This document shows, one piece after another, positions 10,387-18,073 of a stretch of DNA of 64,000 bases. The notes under the pieces are model-generated. The model did no database searches, was not told the origin of the DNA, and saw only the letters and a program-made list of their open reading frames with translations. The position numbers and the translations under genes are program-made. The DNA is taken from assembly GCF_038396765.1 (NCBI RefSeq), contig NZ_CP150096.1, positions 4,261,001 through 4,325,000 on the forward strand, written 5' to 3'. The stretch is from Chitinophaga caseinilytica. Lineage in GTDB: Bacteria; Bacteroidota; Bacteroidia; Chitinophagales; Chitinophagaceae. Within the stretch, counting starts at the first letter, position 1; each line of letters starts with the position of its first letter.

Positions 10387-10432
10387 GGTTATCCCCCAAC
10401 TGTTCTCTCCACTCATTTCTTCCATGCATTAA

Positions 10433-10674
10433 ACCAACAAGTTTGAATTGTTCCCGGAACGGAAATCGTTCTGCTTAAGCAAGTTGATTGTTGGTACAAA
10501 AACAAAACCAGTCGCATCTCAAGATGCGGCCGGCTATAGAATTTGACATATTTACCAACAAGTTTGAATTTTTCCGGGAACGGAAATCGTTCTGCATAAC
10601 CACGTTCATTGTTGGTGCCAAAACAAAACCGGCCGCATCTCAAGACACGGCCGGATATTGAACTTGACAGAACA
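10433..10674. repeat. Tandem 121-bp element, two copies, each with a palindrome and a terminator hairpin
   Basis: Copy 1 spans 10433-10553 and copy 2 10554-10674, about 85% identical by eye. Each starts with ACCAACAAGTTTGAATT and contains the inverted repeat GAACG-gaaat-CGTTC (10457-10471 and 10578-10592). Each also has CCAACAA with a matching TTGTTGG about 50 bases on, and a minus-strand terminator hairpin (CGCATCT/AGATGCG in copy 1, CCGGCCG/CGGCCGG in copy 2). It separates the xre gene from the end of the leftward operon. Confidence 0.8.
10621..10654 (-). terminator. Terminator of the leftward amidohydrolase operon
   Basis: Read on the minus strand, CCGGCCG and CGGCCGG pair around a 12-base loop and are followed by TTTTGTTTTGG. 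It lies 27 bases past the stop of the M20 amidohydrolase. A second, similar hairpin with a T-rich tail lies 121 bases further on, in copy 1 of the tandem element. Confidence 0.75.
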
Positions 10675-10680
10675 TCAGTT

Positions 10681-11871
10681 TTACGAAGCACCCAGCGATC
10701 GCAGCGCCAGCCAGGCCATCAGCCCGGCGCCGATCTCCAGCGATCGTTCGTCGGCATCGAAAGTAGCGGTGTGCAGCCCGGAAGTAATACGGCGTTCCTC
10801 ATTGCCCACGCCCAACCGGTAAAAGCAGGCGTCAGCGACCTGGGAATAAGACGCGAAATCTTCCGCGGCCATCCAGATGGGAAGGTCCACCACATTGTCG
10901 GCACCCATATATTCTTCCGTAAGCGCCCGCACTTCGGCCGTCAATGCTTCATGGTTGATCAGAACGGGATAGCCTACACGAATATCCACCTCGCAGCTTC
11001 CGCCCATTCCCTCCGCAATGGCATGCGCCAGTTTACGGATCCGGTCGTGCGCATCGAAGCGCCAGGTTTCGTCCAGCGTGCGGAAGGTACCGTCGATGAT
11101 CACTTTGTCGGGTATGACATTGTGCGCGCCATCGGCGATAACTTTACCGATCGATAAAACCGACGGCATGGTTGGATTGGCATTGCGGCTCACGATTTGC
11201 TGAAACGCGATGATCATGTGGCTGGCGATGATCACGGGGTCTACGGTAGTGTGGGGCATGGCGCCATGGCCGCCCTTTCCGTACACTTCGATATAGATCT
11301 CATCGGCACTGGCCATATATCGCCCCGCCCGCATCCCGATCTTGCCCACCGGCAGTTCGGGCATAACGTGCTGCCCCAAAATGCGTGCAGGCGCGGGGTT
11401 CTGCAACACGCCTTCCTTAATCATCAGGCTCGCCCCGCCGGGAATGCATTCCTCGCCAGGTTGGAAAATGAACTTCACCCGGCCGGAAAATTCATGCCGC
11501 AATTGCAGCAGGATTTCCGCAACGCCCAGGAGCGAAGTAGTATGCACATCGTGCCCGCAGGCATGCATGACACCGGGGGATTGCGATTTATAAGGCACGT
11601 CGTTCAACTCCGTGATCGGTAACGCATCGATGTCGGCGCGCAGCGCGATCACTGCGTCTGACGGGCCTTTCGTTCCCTCCATGATCGCCACGAGCCCCGT
11701 GCCCGCCATCCTTTCGTAGGGGATGCCCAGTGCATCGAGCTTTGCGGCCAGGAATGCGGCGGTTTTCTCTTCCATGAACGATAGTTCCGGGTTGGCATGC
11801 AGATGCCGGCGCGTGGCTACGGCGTTGTCCTGCAAACTGCGGGCGATGTCCCGGATCTTTTCCTTCAGCAT
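10681..11871 (-). CDS. M20-family amidohydrolase (hippurate hydrolase/N-acyl-amino-acid amidohydrolase type)
   Basis: This 396-residue protein has the usual length of cytosolic M20D metallopeptidases. Visible motifs are RRHLHANPELSF near the N-terminus, ALRADIDALP, the metal-binding HACGHDVHTT, PGEE (general base and metal ligand) and the dimerisation/lid segment with GKGGHGAMPH. The family removes acyl groups from N-acylated amino acids or related amides. There is no signal peptide. It is the last gene of the four-gene leftward operon, 7 bases after the DapA-like gene, and shares the LacI-type control region at 15.3-15.6 kb. In this context it probably releases an acyl or amino acid group from a pathway intermediate (inference). 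The exact substrate is unknown. Confidence 0.9.
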   Translation of the reverse strand: MLKEKIRDIARSLQDNAVATRRHLHANPELSFMEEKTAAFLAAKLDALGIPYERMAGTGLVAIMEGTKGPSDAVIALRADIDALPITELNDVPYKSQSPGVMHACGHDVHTTSLLGVAEILLQLRHEFSGRVKFIFQPGEECIPGGASLMIKEGVLQNPAPARILGQHVMPELPVGKIGMRAGRYMASADEIYIEVYGKGGHGAMPHTTVDPVIIASHMIIAFQQIVSRNANPTMPSVLSIGKVIADGAHNVIPDKVIIDGTFRTLDETWRFDAHDRIRKLAHAIAEGMGGSCEVDIRVGYPVLINHEALTAEVRALTEEYMGADNVVDLPIWMAAEDFASYSQVADACFYRLGVGNEERRITSGLHTATFDADERSLEIGAGLMAWLALRSLGAS

Positions 11872-11878
11872 ATATGCA

Positions 11879-12916
11879 TTAAATTTTGTCCTTTTCGAGG
11901 AAAGCGCGCACGAATTCGTCGTCGGTATGTTCCGGGTATTCGCGCATCACCCTTTCGATTTCTTCGGCCTGGCCGGGCGACAGCACTTCATGATCGCTCA
12001 GGCACCAGGTCCCTTCCATCAGCCCCTGTTTCCGCAACACTTCATGCAGCCCGGCGATGGAGCCTTTGAAGGAATGGGAAGGGTCGAACAGCGCCGCGTT
12101 CATGTCCGTCACCGCGATATTGGTGCTCATGAGGCCCATATCTGCAGGGTTCTGCCGGATCTGGTTGAACAACTCCACCACTTTGCTGGTCCAAACCGAC
12201 CAGTGGCCCAGCAATCCGCCGGCGAAGCGCTTTTCCACGATCTTCCCGTTTACGGGAATGCGGTAGGTGGTCAGCAGGTCGGCCACGATGTTATCGTCGT
12301 TCCCCGTATACATCGCGATTTCGTCGCAACGTTCGGAGTGGCACACGGCGCGGAATACGTCGAGCGTCTGGTAGCGGTTGAACGGCGCCGTCTTGATGGC
12401 GAGCAGGTTGGGAATGTCGGCCATCCTGCGCCAGCAATCGTAACTCAATATACGACCTCCTACAGAAGGTTGGAGATAAAATCCGAAAACGGGGATCACT
12501 TCCGCCACGGCCGCCACATGTTCAACGAGCTGGGCTTCGGAATAGTCTTTCAGTCCACCCAGGCTTACAAGCCCGATATGATACCCAAGCTCCCTGGCGA
12601 TGCCGGCTTCCTTCACGGCCTGCTCGGTAGGCCCGGCGATCCCGGCTACGCGGATGAACGGACGGTTGAGCTGTGCTTTGTCGATCTCTTCCGCGGCGAG
12701 CCGGAGCACGCGTTCGTAGAGGTTGTATTGTGGCCAGCGGATCTCGAATTGGGTGGTGTGCACGCCCACGGCCACGCCACCTGCGCCGGAGGCGATGTAG
12801 TAGCGGGTGAGCCGGCGCTGGCGGGCTTCGTCGAGCTGCCGGTCTTCCGTGAGTGCCAGCGGATGGGCAGGGATGACCGTGCCGCTGTAAAGCAGTGATT
12901 TGATGGATGCGTCCAT
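11879..12916 (-). CDS. Dihydrodipicolinate synthase (DapA/NanA) family protein
   Basis: 345 residues counted from MDASIKSLLYSG. This start was chosen because upstream residues of the longer frame are not protein-like and it leaves a 26-base gap to the epimerase gene. The TIM-barrel family carries out Schiff-base aldol or retro-aldol and dehydration reactions on 2-keto acids. The N-terminal VIPAHPLAL region and GAGGVAVGVHTTQ fit the family, and the Schiff-base Lys is probably in NLLAIKTAPF. The sequence is clearly not housekeeping DapA: it is longer and the usual GTTGE is GVHTT. The operon context with epimerase, amidohydrolase and oxidoreductases suggests cleavage of a sugar-acid-like intermediate (inference). 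Confidence 0.85.
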   Translation of the reverse strand: MDASIKSLLYSGTVIPAHPLALTEDRQLDEARQRRLTRYYIASGAGGVAVGVHTTQFEIRWPQYNLYERVLRLAAEEIDKAQLNRPFIRVAGIAGPTEQAVKEAGIARELGYHIGLVSLGGLKDYSEAQLVEHVAAVAEVIPVFGFYLQPSVGGRILSYDCWRRMADIPNLLAIKTAPFNRYQTLDVFRAVCHSERCDEIAMYTGNDDNIVADLLTTYRIPVNGKIVEKRFAGGLLGHWSVWTSKVVELFNQIRQNPADMGLMSTNIAVTDMNAALFDPSHSFKGSIAGLHEVLRKQGLMEGTWCLSDHEVLSPGQAEEIERVMREYPEHTDDEFVRAFLEKDKI

Positions 12917-12942
12917 ATGTATGCGAATCGTAGTTGTGTTTT

Positions 12943-13959
12943 TTAGAATTTGCCCGTCCGGGTCTGGAAATGGGTGGGTTTTTTGATGGTGGCGCCACCG
13001 CTCTGGTACCATTCGAGCGTCATGCGGACCATATCGCGCAGGGTCACTTTCGGGTAGCCGAACAGGCGGAAGCTTTCGGCGGCGTTGTTGAGCAGTGCCG
13101 TATCCTGTTCCGCGTTCACGAACTGCGGCGTTTTGCCGGCCAGTTTGCCGAATTCCTCTGCGATCCAGCGAACGGAAGCCGTTTCAGGGCCTGTGATGTT
13201 GAGGTATTTGGCGGGAGCGGAAGTATGCAGGAAGGAGCGGAGCGCATATTCGTTGGCATCGCCCTGCCAGATTACGTTTACATGGCCCATGCGCAGATCG
13301 ATGGGGGTTTCGTTTACGACGGATTTGCAGATTTCCAGGAGCACGCCGTACCGGAGATCGTTAGCGTAATTGAGGCGGTAAATCAGCAGTTCCGTGCCGT
13401 ATTGCTGGGAGAAATGTTCGAAGATGCGCTCGCGGCCGAGGCAGGATTGCGCGTATTCGCCGACCGGGCCAACGGGCGTGCTTTCGTCTGCTCCGCCGGA
13501 GTACACGGGCACGAGGGGATATACATTCCCGGTGGAATATACCACGATCCGTGAGTTGCGGTATTTTTCCGCCACGCGGCCGGGGAGATAGGCGTTCATG
13601 GCCCACGTAAAGGCTTCCTTGCCGGTGGTGCCGAATTTGGTGCCGGCGAGGTAGAGCACGTTTTTAACGTCGGGCAGCGCGGCGAGGTCGGCTTCGTTCA
13701 GCAGGTCGGCGGAGATGGCTTCCACACCGGCGGCTTCCAGTTCTTCGCGGAGGCCGGGCTCGGAAAGCCGGCTCACGCCGATCACGCGGCGGGGAACGCC
13801 GGATGCGTCTACGGCCTGTTTGGCCAGTTTGGCGAGGCTGGGGCCGATCTTGCCGCCAACGCCGAGAATGAGGATGTCGCCTTCGAGGCGCGCGATGTCT
13901 GCTACCAATGCTTCGGAAGGCTTCAGCAGCTCTTCAACGGTCGAGAATATTGCGTCCAT
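12943..13959 (-). CDS. NAD(P)-dependent epimerase/dehydratase family protein
   Basis: 338 residues with an extended SDR (Rossmann) layout. The dinucleotide-binding region ILILGVGGKIGPSLAKLA departs from strict GxxGxxG (GVGGKIG). NVLYLAGTKFG follows, then a VVYSTGNVYP strand ending in the Ser/Thr site. The catalytic YxxxK expected next is not evident: EYAQSCLGRERI occupies that position, with Tyr but Arg instead of Lys. The family epimerises, dehydrates or reduces sugars or related metabolites with NAD(P). It is the second gene of the leftward operon between the transporter and the lyase, 21 and 26 bases from its neighbours. The specific reaction is unknown. Confidence 0.85.
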   Translation of the reverse strand: MDAIFSTVEELLKPSEALVADIARLEGDILILGVGGKIGPSLAKLAKQAVDASGVPRRVIGVSRLSEPGLREELEAAGVEAISADLLNEADLAALPDVKNVLYLAGTKFGTTGKEAFTWAMNAYLPGRVAEKYRNSRIVVYSTGNVYPLVPVYSGGADESTPVGPVGEYAQSCLGRERIFEHFSQQYGTELLIYRLNYANDLRYGVLLEICKSVVNETPIDLRMGHVNVIWQGDANEYALRSFLHTSAPAKYLNITGPETASVRWIAEEFGKLAGKTPQFVNAEQDTALLNNAAESFRLFGYPKVTLRDMVRMTLEWYQSGGATIKKPTHFQTRTGKF

Positions 13960-13980
13960 GTCGTATAGTTTGCGAGTTGA

Positions 13981-15234
13981 TTATGAAAAGAATAATGTTT
14001 TGACGTTGCTGGCGGCGAGGATGAACATGAAAATGAGGCCCAGTGCGCCGAAGAATTTCACGTACGGCGGGTTTTTCATGGGGCCCATGATCTTTTCGTC
14101 GTTGGCGACGAGGTACAGCGCCACACCGATGAAGGGAACGATGAAAATGGTGACCGCCTGCGCCAGCACGATGAGCTCCAGCGGCAGTTTCCCGAAGGAA
14201 AGGGCGACCGTGGCCCCGAGCGCCATGATGACGCCGATGAGTATCCTTACCTTACCCGATTGCAGTGAGCCGCCAAACCCGAGCGCGTCGCCCAGCAAAG
14301 TGCCGCCCAGTGCGGCGTTGCCGATCATCGCGGAGAAGGAGGCGCCAAAAAGGCCGGAAAGGAACAGCGCCGAAGCGAAGTTGCCGAAGATCGGCTCGAG
14401 GGCGATGGCCATGTCCGTCGCTTTGGTGACGTTGATGTTGCGGCTATGCAACACCGCCGCGCTGCACGACATCACGATGGCCGCGAGGATGCCGAGGATC
14501 ACCATGCCCGGGATGGCTTCCCGGCCCGTTTGTTTTGCCTGCGGATTGATCCGTTTGCGCTCCTGGACGAGGTAGGCCTGGTACAATGCGCCCACGATGG
14601 AGAAGCACGAGGCGATGAAAGCGATGGTGAGTGGCAGGGAACCTTCCGGCAGGGAAGGCACTGCAAAACCTTTGGCCACATCCGGCAGTGAAGGTTGGGT
14701 AAAGAAGAAAGTAGTGCAGAAGGCGAGGAGCATGAGCCCGATGAGCGCGATCATGACCTTTTCCAGCGATTTGTAAAAACTGCGGAAGAAAAGCATGACC
14801 ATCGCGGCGAGGTTGAACACGATCACCCAAATGCCCGGCGCCGTATGCGTGGCTTCGCCCACAGCGATCCCGATGCCGATGGAGTTGCCCGCCTGGAACG
14901 AAGCGCACACGAGGAAAACGCCCACGCCGATGGCGATGCGCGCGCCTTTGCCCCATTTTTTCCCGATGGTGGTGAGGGCGGATTCACTGGTGGCGATGCC
15001 GACCCGGGCCGCCATCACGGCGAAAATGATCATAAAGAAAATAGCGACCACCACCAGCCAGAGCAGGGCATAGCCATATTTGGCGCCCATCATGGAGGCA
15101 ACGGTGATCTTGCTGGGGCCGAACACGAGCGCGGCCGTGATGAGGCCGGGCCCGATGGCTTGCAGCCAGGCTTTACCGCGACTGGCGGCGGGTGCGGGAG
15201 CGGTGGAACGAACGGTGGCTGTCGAATCTTCCAT
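13981..15234 (-). CDS. Nramp-fold transporter lacking the canonical metal-binding motifs
   Basis: 417 residues with about 11 hydrophobic helices and an Nramp-type beginning (GPGLITAALVFGPSKI). In true Mn/Fe Nramps helix 1 carries DPGN and helix 6 MPH. Here the first reads GPSK, and helix 6 (GALYQAYLVQERKR) has no Met-Pro-His. Asp, Asn and Met ligands are therefore all absent, and a substrate other than Mn(II) or Fe(II) is likely. It is the first gene of the leftward operon, divergent from the oxidoreductase/nag operon across a region with four operator palindromes. That context suggests import of the pathway substrate, perhaps together with Mg or protons. Annotation as a divalent metal transporter would rest on fold alone. 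Confidence 0.85.
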   Translation of the reverse strand: MEDSTATVRSTAPAPAASRGKAWLQAIGPGLITAALVFGPSKITVASMMGAKYGYALLWLVVVAIFFMIIFAVMAARVGIATSESALTTIGKKWGKGARIAIGVGVFLVCASFQAGNSIGIGIAVGEATHTAPGIWVIVFNLAAMVMLFFRSFYKSLEKVMIALIGLMLLAFCTTFFFTQPSLPDVAKGFAVPSLPEGSLPLTIAFIASCFSIVGALYQAYLVQERKRINPQAKQTGREAIPGMVILGILAAIVMSCSAAVLHSRNINVTKATDMAIALEPIFGNFASALFLSGLFGASFSAMIGNAALGGTLLGDALGFGGSLQSGKVRILIGVIMALGATVALSFGKLPLELIVLAQAVTIFIVPFIGVALYLVANDEKIMGPMKNPPYVKFFGALGLIFMFILAASNVKTLFFS

Positions 15235-15271
15235 AAACGTTTTTTTATGCGATGACCTGGTTGTCTTTTTA

Positions 15272-15285
15272 CGGGTGCGTACACG
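15272..15285. promoter_or_regulatory. LacI-type operator site 1 (imperfect)
   Basis: CGGGTGCGTACACG, two mismatches from the palindrome, 37 bases upstream of the Nramp-like start codon. Confidence 0.65.
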
Positions 15286-15336
15286 GCGTCTGCTTTACTT
15301 TGTAGGAGCAGATTTCAGAAATACGTGGATGAAATC

Positions 15337-15350
15337 CGGGTACGTACCCG
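15337..15350. promoter_or_regulatory. LacI-type operator site 2 (perfect)
   Basis: CGGGTACGTACCCG, a perfect 14-bp palindrome with the central CG step typical of LacI/GalR-family operators. Confidence 0.75.
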
Positions 15351-15498
15351 AAAGTACAAGTCAATTCCGGAATTTGCAAATAAATTTCGCCGTTACCGGA
15401 TATTCCGGCAGGAGGGAGGCATTAATATAAGGGAACGGACAAAATATTTTTTTCCTTCCCGTTTTCCTTGCAATTATCCGATTTAAATTACTAACTTC

Positions 15499-15512
15499 CG
15501 GGTGCGTACCCG
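15499..15512. promoter_or_regulatory. LacI-type operator site 3
   Basis: CGGGTGCGTACCCG, one mismatch from the perfect palindrome. Confidence 0.7.
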
Positions 15513-15572
15513 ATGTTGCAGGGTATTTCACAGACAACGGTTGCCGGACAGCCGTTTTTAAGGAATGAGTTA

Positions 15573-15586
15573 CGGGTACGTACCCG
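15573..15586. promoter_or_regulatory. LacI-type operator site 4 (perfect)
   Basis: CGGGTACGTACCCG, 72 bases upstream of the first oxidoreductase start codon and the site closest to the rightward operon. Confidence 0.75.
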
Positions 15587-15658
15587 GAATTACCGAAATC
15601 CTTGCCAGACCAGATCTACAGACAGCGTAAATACAATACCAGAAGATAAAGTTCCACC

Positions 15659-16687
15659 ATGCATCAACGCTACGACCGCCGACAGTTCCTCCAGTCCATA
15701 ACCGCCGCAGGCATCGCCACCGGCCTTTCCGCCAGTCCGACCCTCCGCGCCATGGCCCTGGCCGCCGATCCCGTCCGCATCGGCATCATCGGTTGCGATA
15801 CCTCGCATGCCGTCGCCTTCGCGAAAAGTTTCAATAAAGATATAGTGACGCCCGGCCTCGAGGGGTTCCGCATCGTGGCCGCGCTCCCCGAAGCAAGCCC
15901 AGATATCGAGAACAACCAGAAACGCATGCCGGGCTTCGTGGAAGAACTGAAGAAACTCGGCGTGGAAATCGTTTCCGACATGGACGCGCTCCTCGCCAAA
16001 TCCGACGTGGTGATGGTGGAATCCAACGACGGGCGGCCCCATCTCCGGCAAGCCCTTCCCGCCATCCGCGCCGGGAAGAAAGTGTTCATAGACAAGCCCC
16101 TGGCCGCTTCCCTGGCCGAGGGCATCGAAATATTCAACCTCTCCGAAAAGCATAACGCGCCCGTGTTCTCCGCTTCTTCGCTGCGGTATGTAGATAATGT
16201 GCAGGCCGTGGCCGGCGGCTCTATCGGCAAAGTATTCGGTGCGGAAACCTTCAGTCCCTGCGCGCTGGAAAAAACGCATCCCGACCTTTACTGGTACGGC
16301 ATCCATGGCGTGGAAATGCTCTGTACCGTGATGGGGACCGGCTGCCAGACGGTTTCCCGGACTTCCACGGCCGACGCCGACGTTGTAGTAGGCGTTTGGG
16401 AAGGAGGGCGGATCGGTACGTACCGGGGCATCCGCGGCGGAAAGCAGGATTACGGCGGCAACGCCTTCGGCGAGAGCAGCATCGTACCGCTGGGGCCATA
16501 CAAAGGCTACGAACCGCTCCTGTTGCGGATTGCGGAGTTCTTCCGGACGGGTAAGCCACCCGTTTCCCGCGAAGCGACCCTCGAAATCCTCGCTTTCATG
16601 GATGCGGCAGACGAAAGCAAACGCAGGAAAGGCGCGCCGGTTTCCGTAGCGGCGATGTTCGACCGCGCCAGGAAACGCAAGCACTGA
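15659..16687 (+). CDS. Gfo/Idh/MocA-family oxidoreductase with Tat signal (first of pair)
   Basis: 342 residues. The N-terminus MHQRYDRRQFLQSITAAG is a twin-arginine signal (RRQFLQ), so the enzyme is probably exported folded with its nucleotide cofactor. The Rossmann part begins VRIGIIGCDTSH, and the conserved (E/D)KP motif appears as FIDKPLAAS. The C-terminal half is the alpha/beta substrate domain. The family oxidises or reduces sugars and cyclitols with NAD(P). It opens the rightward operon 72 bases after operator 4. Periplasmic members in Bacteroidota are known to make 3-keto-glycosides, which would fit a glycan locus, but no 3-keto-glycoside hydrolase (DUF1080) is present here. Substrate unknown. 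Confidence 0.9.
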   Translation: MHQRYDRRQFLQSITAAGIATGLSASPTLRAMALAADPVRIGIIGCDTSHAVAFAKSFNKDIVTPGLEGFRIVAALPEASPDIENNQKRMPGFVEELKKLGVEIVSDMDALLAKSDVVMVESNDGRPHLRQALPAIRAGKKVFIDKPLAASLAEGIEIFNLSEKHNAPVFSASSLRYVDNVQAVAGGSIGKVFGAETFSPCALEKTHPDLYWYGIHGVEMLCTVMGTGCQTVSRTSTADADVVVGVWEGGRIGTYRGIRGGKQDYGGNAFGESSIVPLGPYKGYEPLLLRIAEFFRTGKPPVSREATLEILAFMDAADESKRRKGAPVSVAAMFDRARKRKH

Positions 16688-16715
16688 ACATCCATCCACC
16701 CATAAAATCCACCTT

Positions 16716-18056
16716 ATGAAAAATACACGCAGATCGTTTTTGAAGAAAACCGCGCAAGGCACGGCCCTCATGGCCGCCGGCGGCATCCTCCCCGGCTTCA
16801 GCGCCAAAAGTTACGCCTCCATTCTCGGTGCCAACGAGCGCATCCGGGTAGGCATGATGGGCGTGAACGCCCGCGGACTGGCCCTCGCGCAGAATTATGC
16901 CAAACAGCCCGATTGCGAAGTGGTATCCGTTTCGGACGTAGATACCCGCGCCAGCGAAAAGTGCATCGCCAAAGTCAACGACATACAAAAAAAGCAGCCG
17001 GCCAACATCCCTGATTTCCGGAAAGCACTCGAGCAAAAAGATATGGACGCGCTCATCATCGCCGCGCCCGACCATTGGCACGCACCTGCCGCCATCCTCG
17101 CCGCCAAAGCCGGTAAGCACGTTTATCTCGAAAAGCCCTGCAGCCACAATCCACACGAAGGCGAATTGCTCGTTGCCGCGCAGAAAAAATACAAATCCGT
17201 TATCCAGATGGGCAACCAGCGCCGGTCCTGGCCCAATGTCATCAAAGGCATCCGGGAGCTGAAAGACGGTGCGATCGGCCGCGTTTATTTCGGGAAGGGA
17301 TGGTATACCAACAACCGCCAGTCGATCGGCCGCGGAAAGGAAACCGCCGTTCCCGAATGGCTGAACTACGAACTCTGGCAGGGGCCCGCGCCCCGCAAGG
17401 CTTTCCGCGATAACCTCATCCACTATAACTGGCACTGGTTCTGGAATTGGGGGACGGGCGAAGCCCTCAACAACGGCACCCACATGATCGACCTGCTGCG
17501 CTGGGGCATGGGCGTGGATTATCCCATCCGCGTGTCTTCCGCCGGCGGAAGATACCGTTACGAAGACGATTGGGAAACGCCGGACACGCAGGTCATCAAC
17601 CTCGAATTCGACAACAACAGCAGCATGGCCTGGGAAGGCCGGAGCTGCAACGGCAAACCGCTGGAAGGAAATACCGTTGGCGTCGTGTTTTATGGCGAAA
17701 AAGGTTCGCTCATGATCGACGGCAACGCCTACACCATTTACGACCTCGACAACAAAGTGGTCAAAGACGTGAAGAACGACATGAAGATCGACGCGCGCAA
17801 CCTTACCAATCCCGCCGAAGCGCTGGATGCGCTGCATTTCCAGAACTTCTTCTCCGCCATCCGCAGCGGCGCGCCGCTCAACAGCGACATCCTCAGCGGC
17901 CATCAGAGCACATTGCTCTGCCAGCTGGGCAACATCGCGCTGCGCACGCAAAGCACGCTGCATACCGACCCTTCCAACGGACGGATCAAAAACAACGCCG
18001 CCGCGCAAAAATTATGGAAACGGACTTACCAGCCGGGCTGGGAACCGACAGTATAA
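16716..18056 (+). CDS. Gfo/Idh/MocA-family oxidoreductase with Tat signal (second of pair)
   Basis: 446 residues starting MKNTRRSFLKKTAQG, a clear twin-arginine signal (RRSFLK) with an Ala/Gly-rich hydrophobic core. The Rossmann fold begins RIRVGMMGVNARG, and the signature EKPCSHNP contains the catalytic-site Lys. The following GNQRRSW and the GTHMIDLLRW segment (likely catalytic His) are typical of the long secreted subfamily common in Bacteroidota and Planctomycetota. It lies 28 bases after the first oxidoreductase and 17 before the permease, inside the same operon. The two oxidoreductases differ in length and motif (DKP against EKP), so they probably catalyse different steps rather than being recent duplicates. 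Confidence 0.92.
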   Translation: MKNTRRSFLKKTAQGTALMAAGGILPGFSAKSYASILGANERIRVGMMGVNARGLALAQNYAKQPDCEVVSVSDVDTRASEKCIAKVNDIQKKQPANIPDFRKALEQKDMDALIIAAPDHWHAPAAILAAKAGKHVYLEKPCSHNPHEGELLVAAQKKYKSVIQMGNQRRSWPNVIKGIRELKDGAIGRVYFGKGWYTNNRQSIGRGKETAVPEWLNYELWQGPAPRKAFRDNLIHYNWHWFWNWGTGEALNNGTHMIDLLRWGMGVDYPIRVSSAGGRYRYEDDWETPDTQVINLEFDNNSSMAWEGRSCNGKPLEGNTVGVVFYGEKGSLMIDGNAYTIYDLDNKVVKDVKNDMKIDARNLTNPAEALDALHFQNFFSAIRSGAPLNSDILSGHQSTLLCQLGNIALRTQSTLHTDPSNGRIKNNAAAQKLWKRTYQPGWEPTV

Positions 18057-18073
18057 ACCCGTAAATCAGACCG

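Larger units (their letters stand above)
15235..15658. promoter_or_regulatory. Divergent control region with four operator palindromes
   Basis: This 424-bp non-coding stretch lies between the leftward Nramp-like operon and the rightward oxidoreductase/nag operon. It holds four copies of a 14-bp palindrome of consensus CGGGTACGTACCCG. No ORF or RNA gene is apparent. The central part is AT-rich (AAATATTTTTTTCCTTCCCG around 15440-15465) and probably contains the promoters for both directions. Confidence 0.8.
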
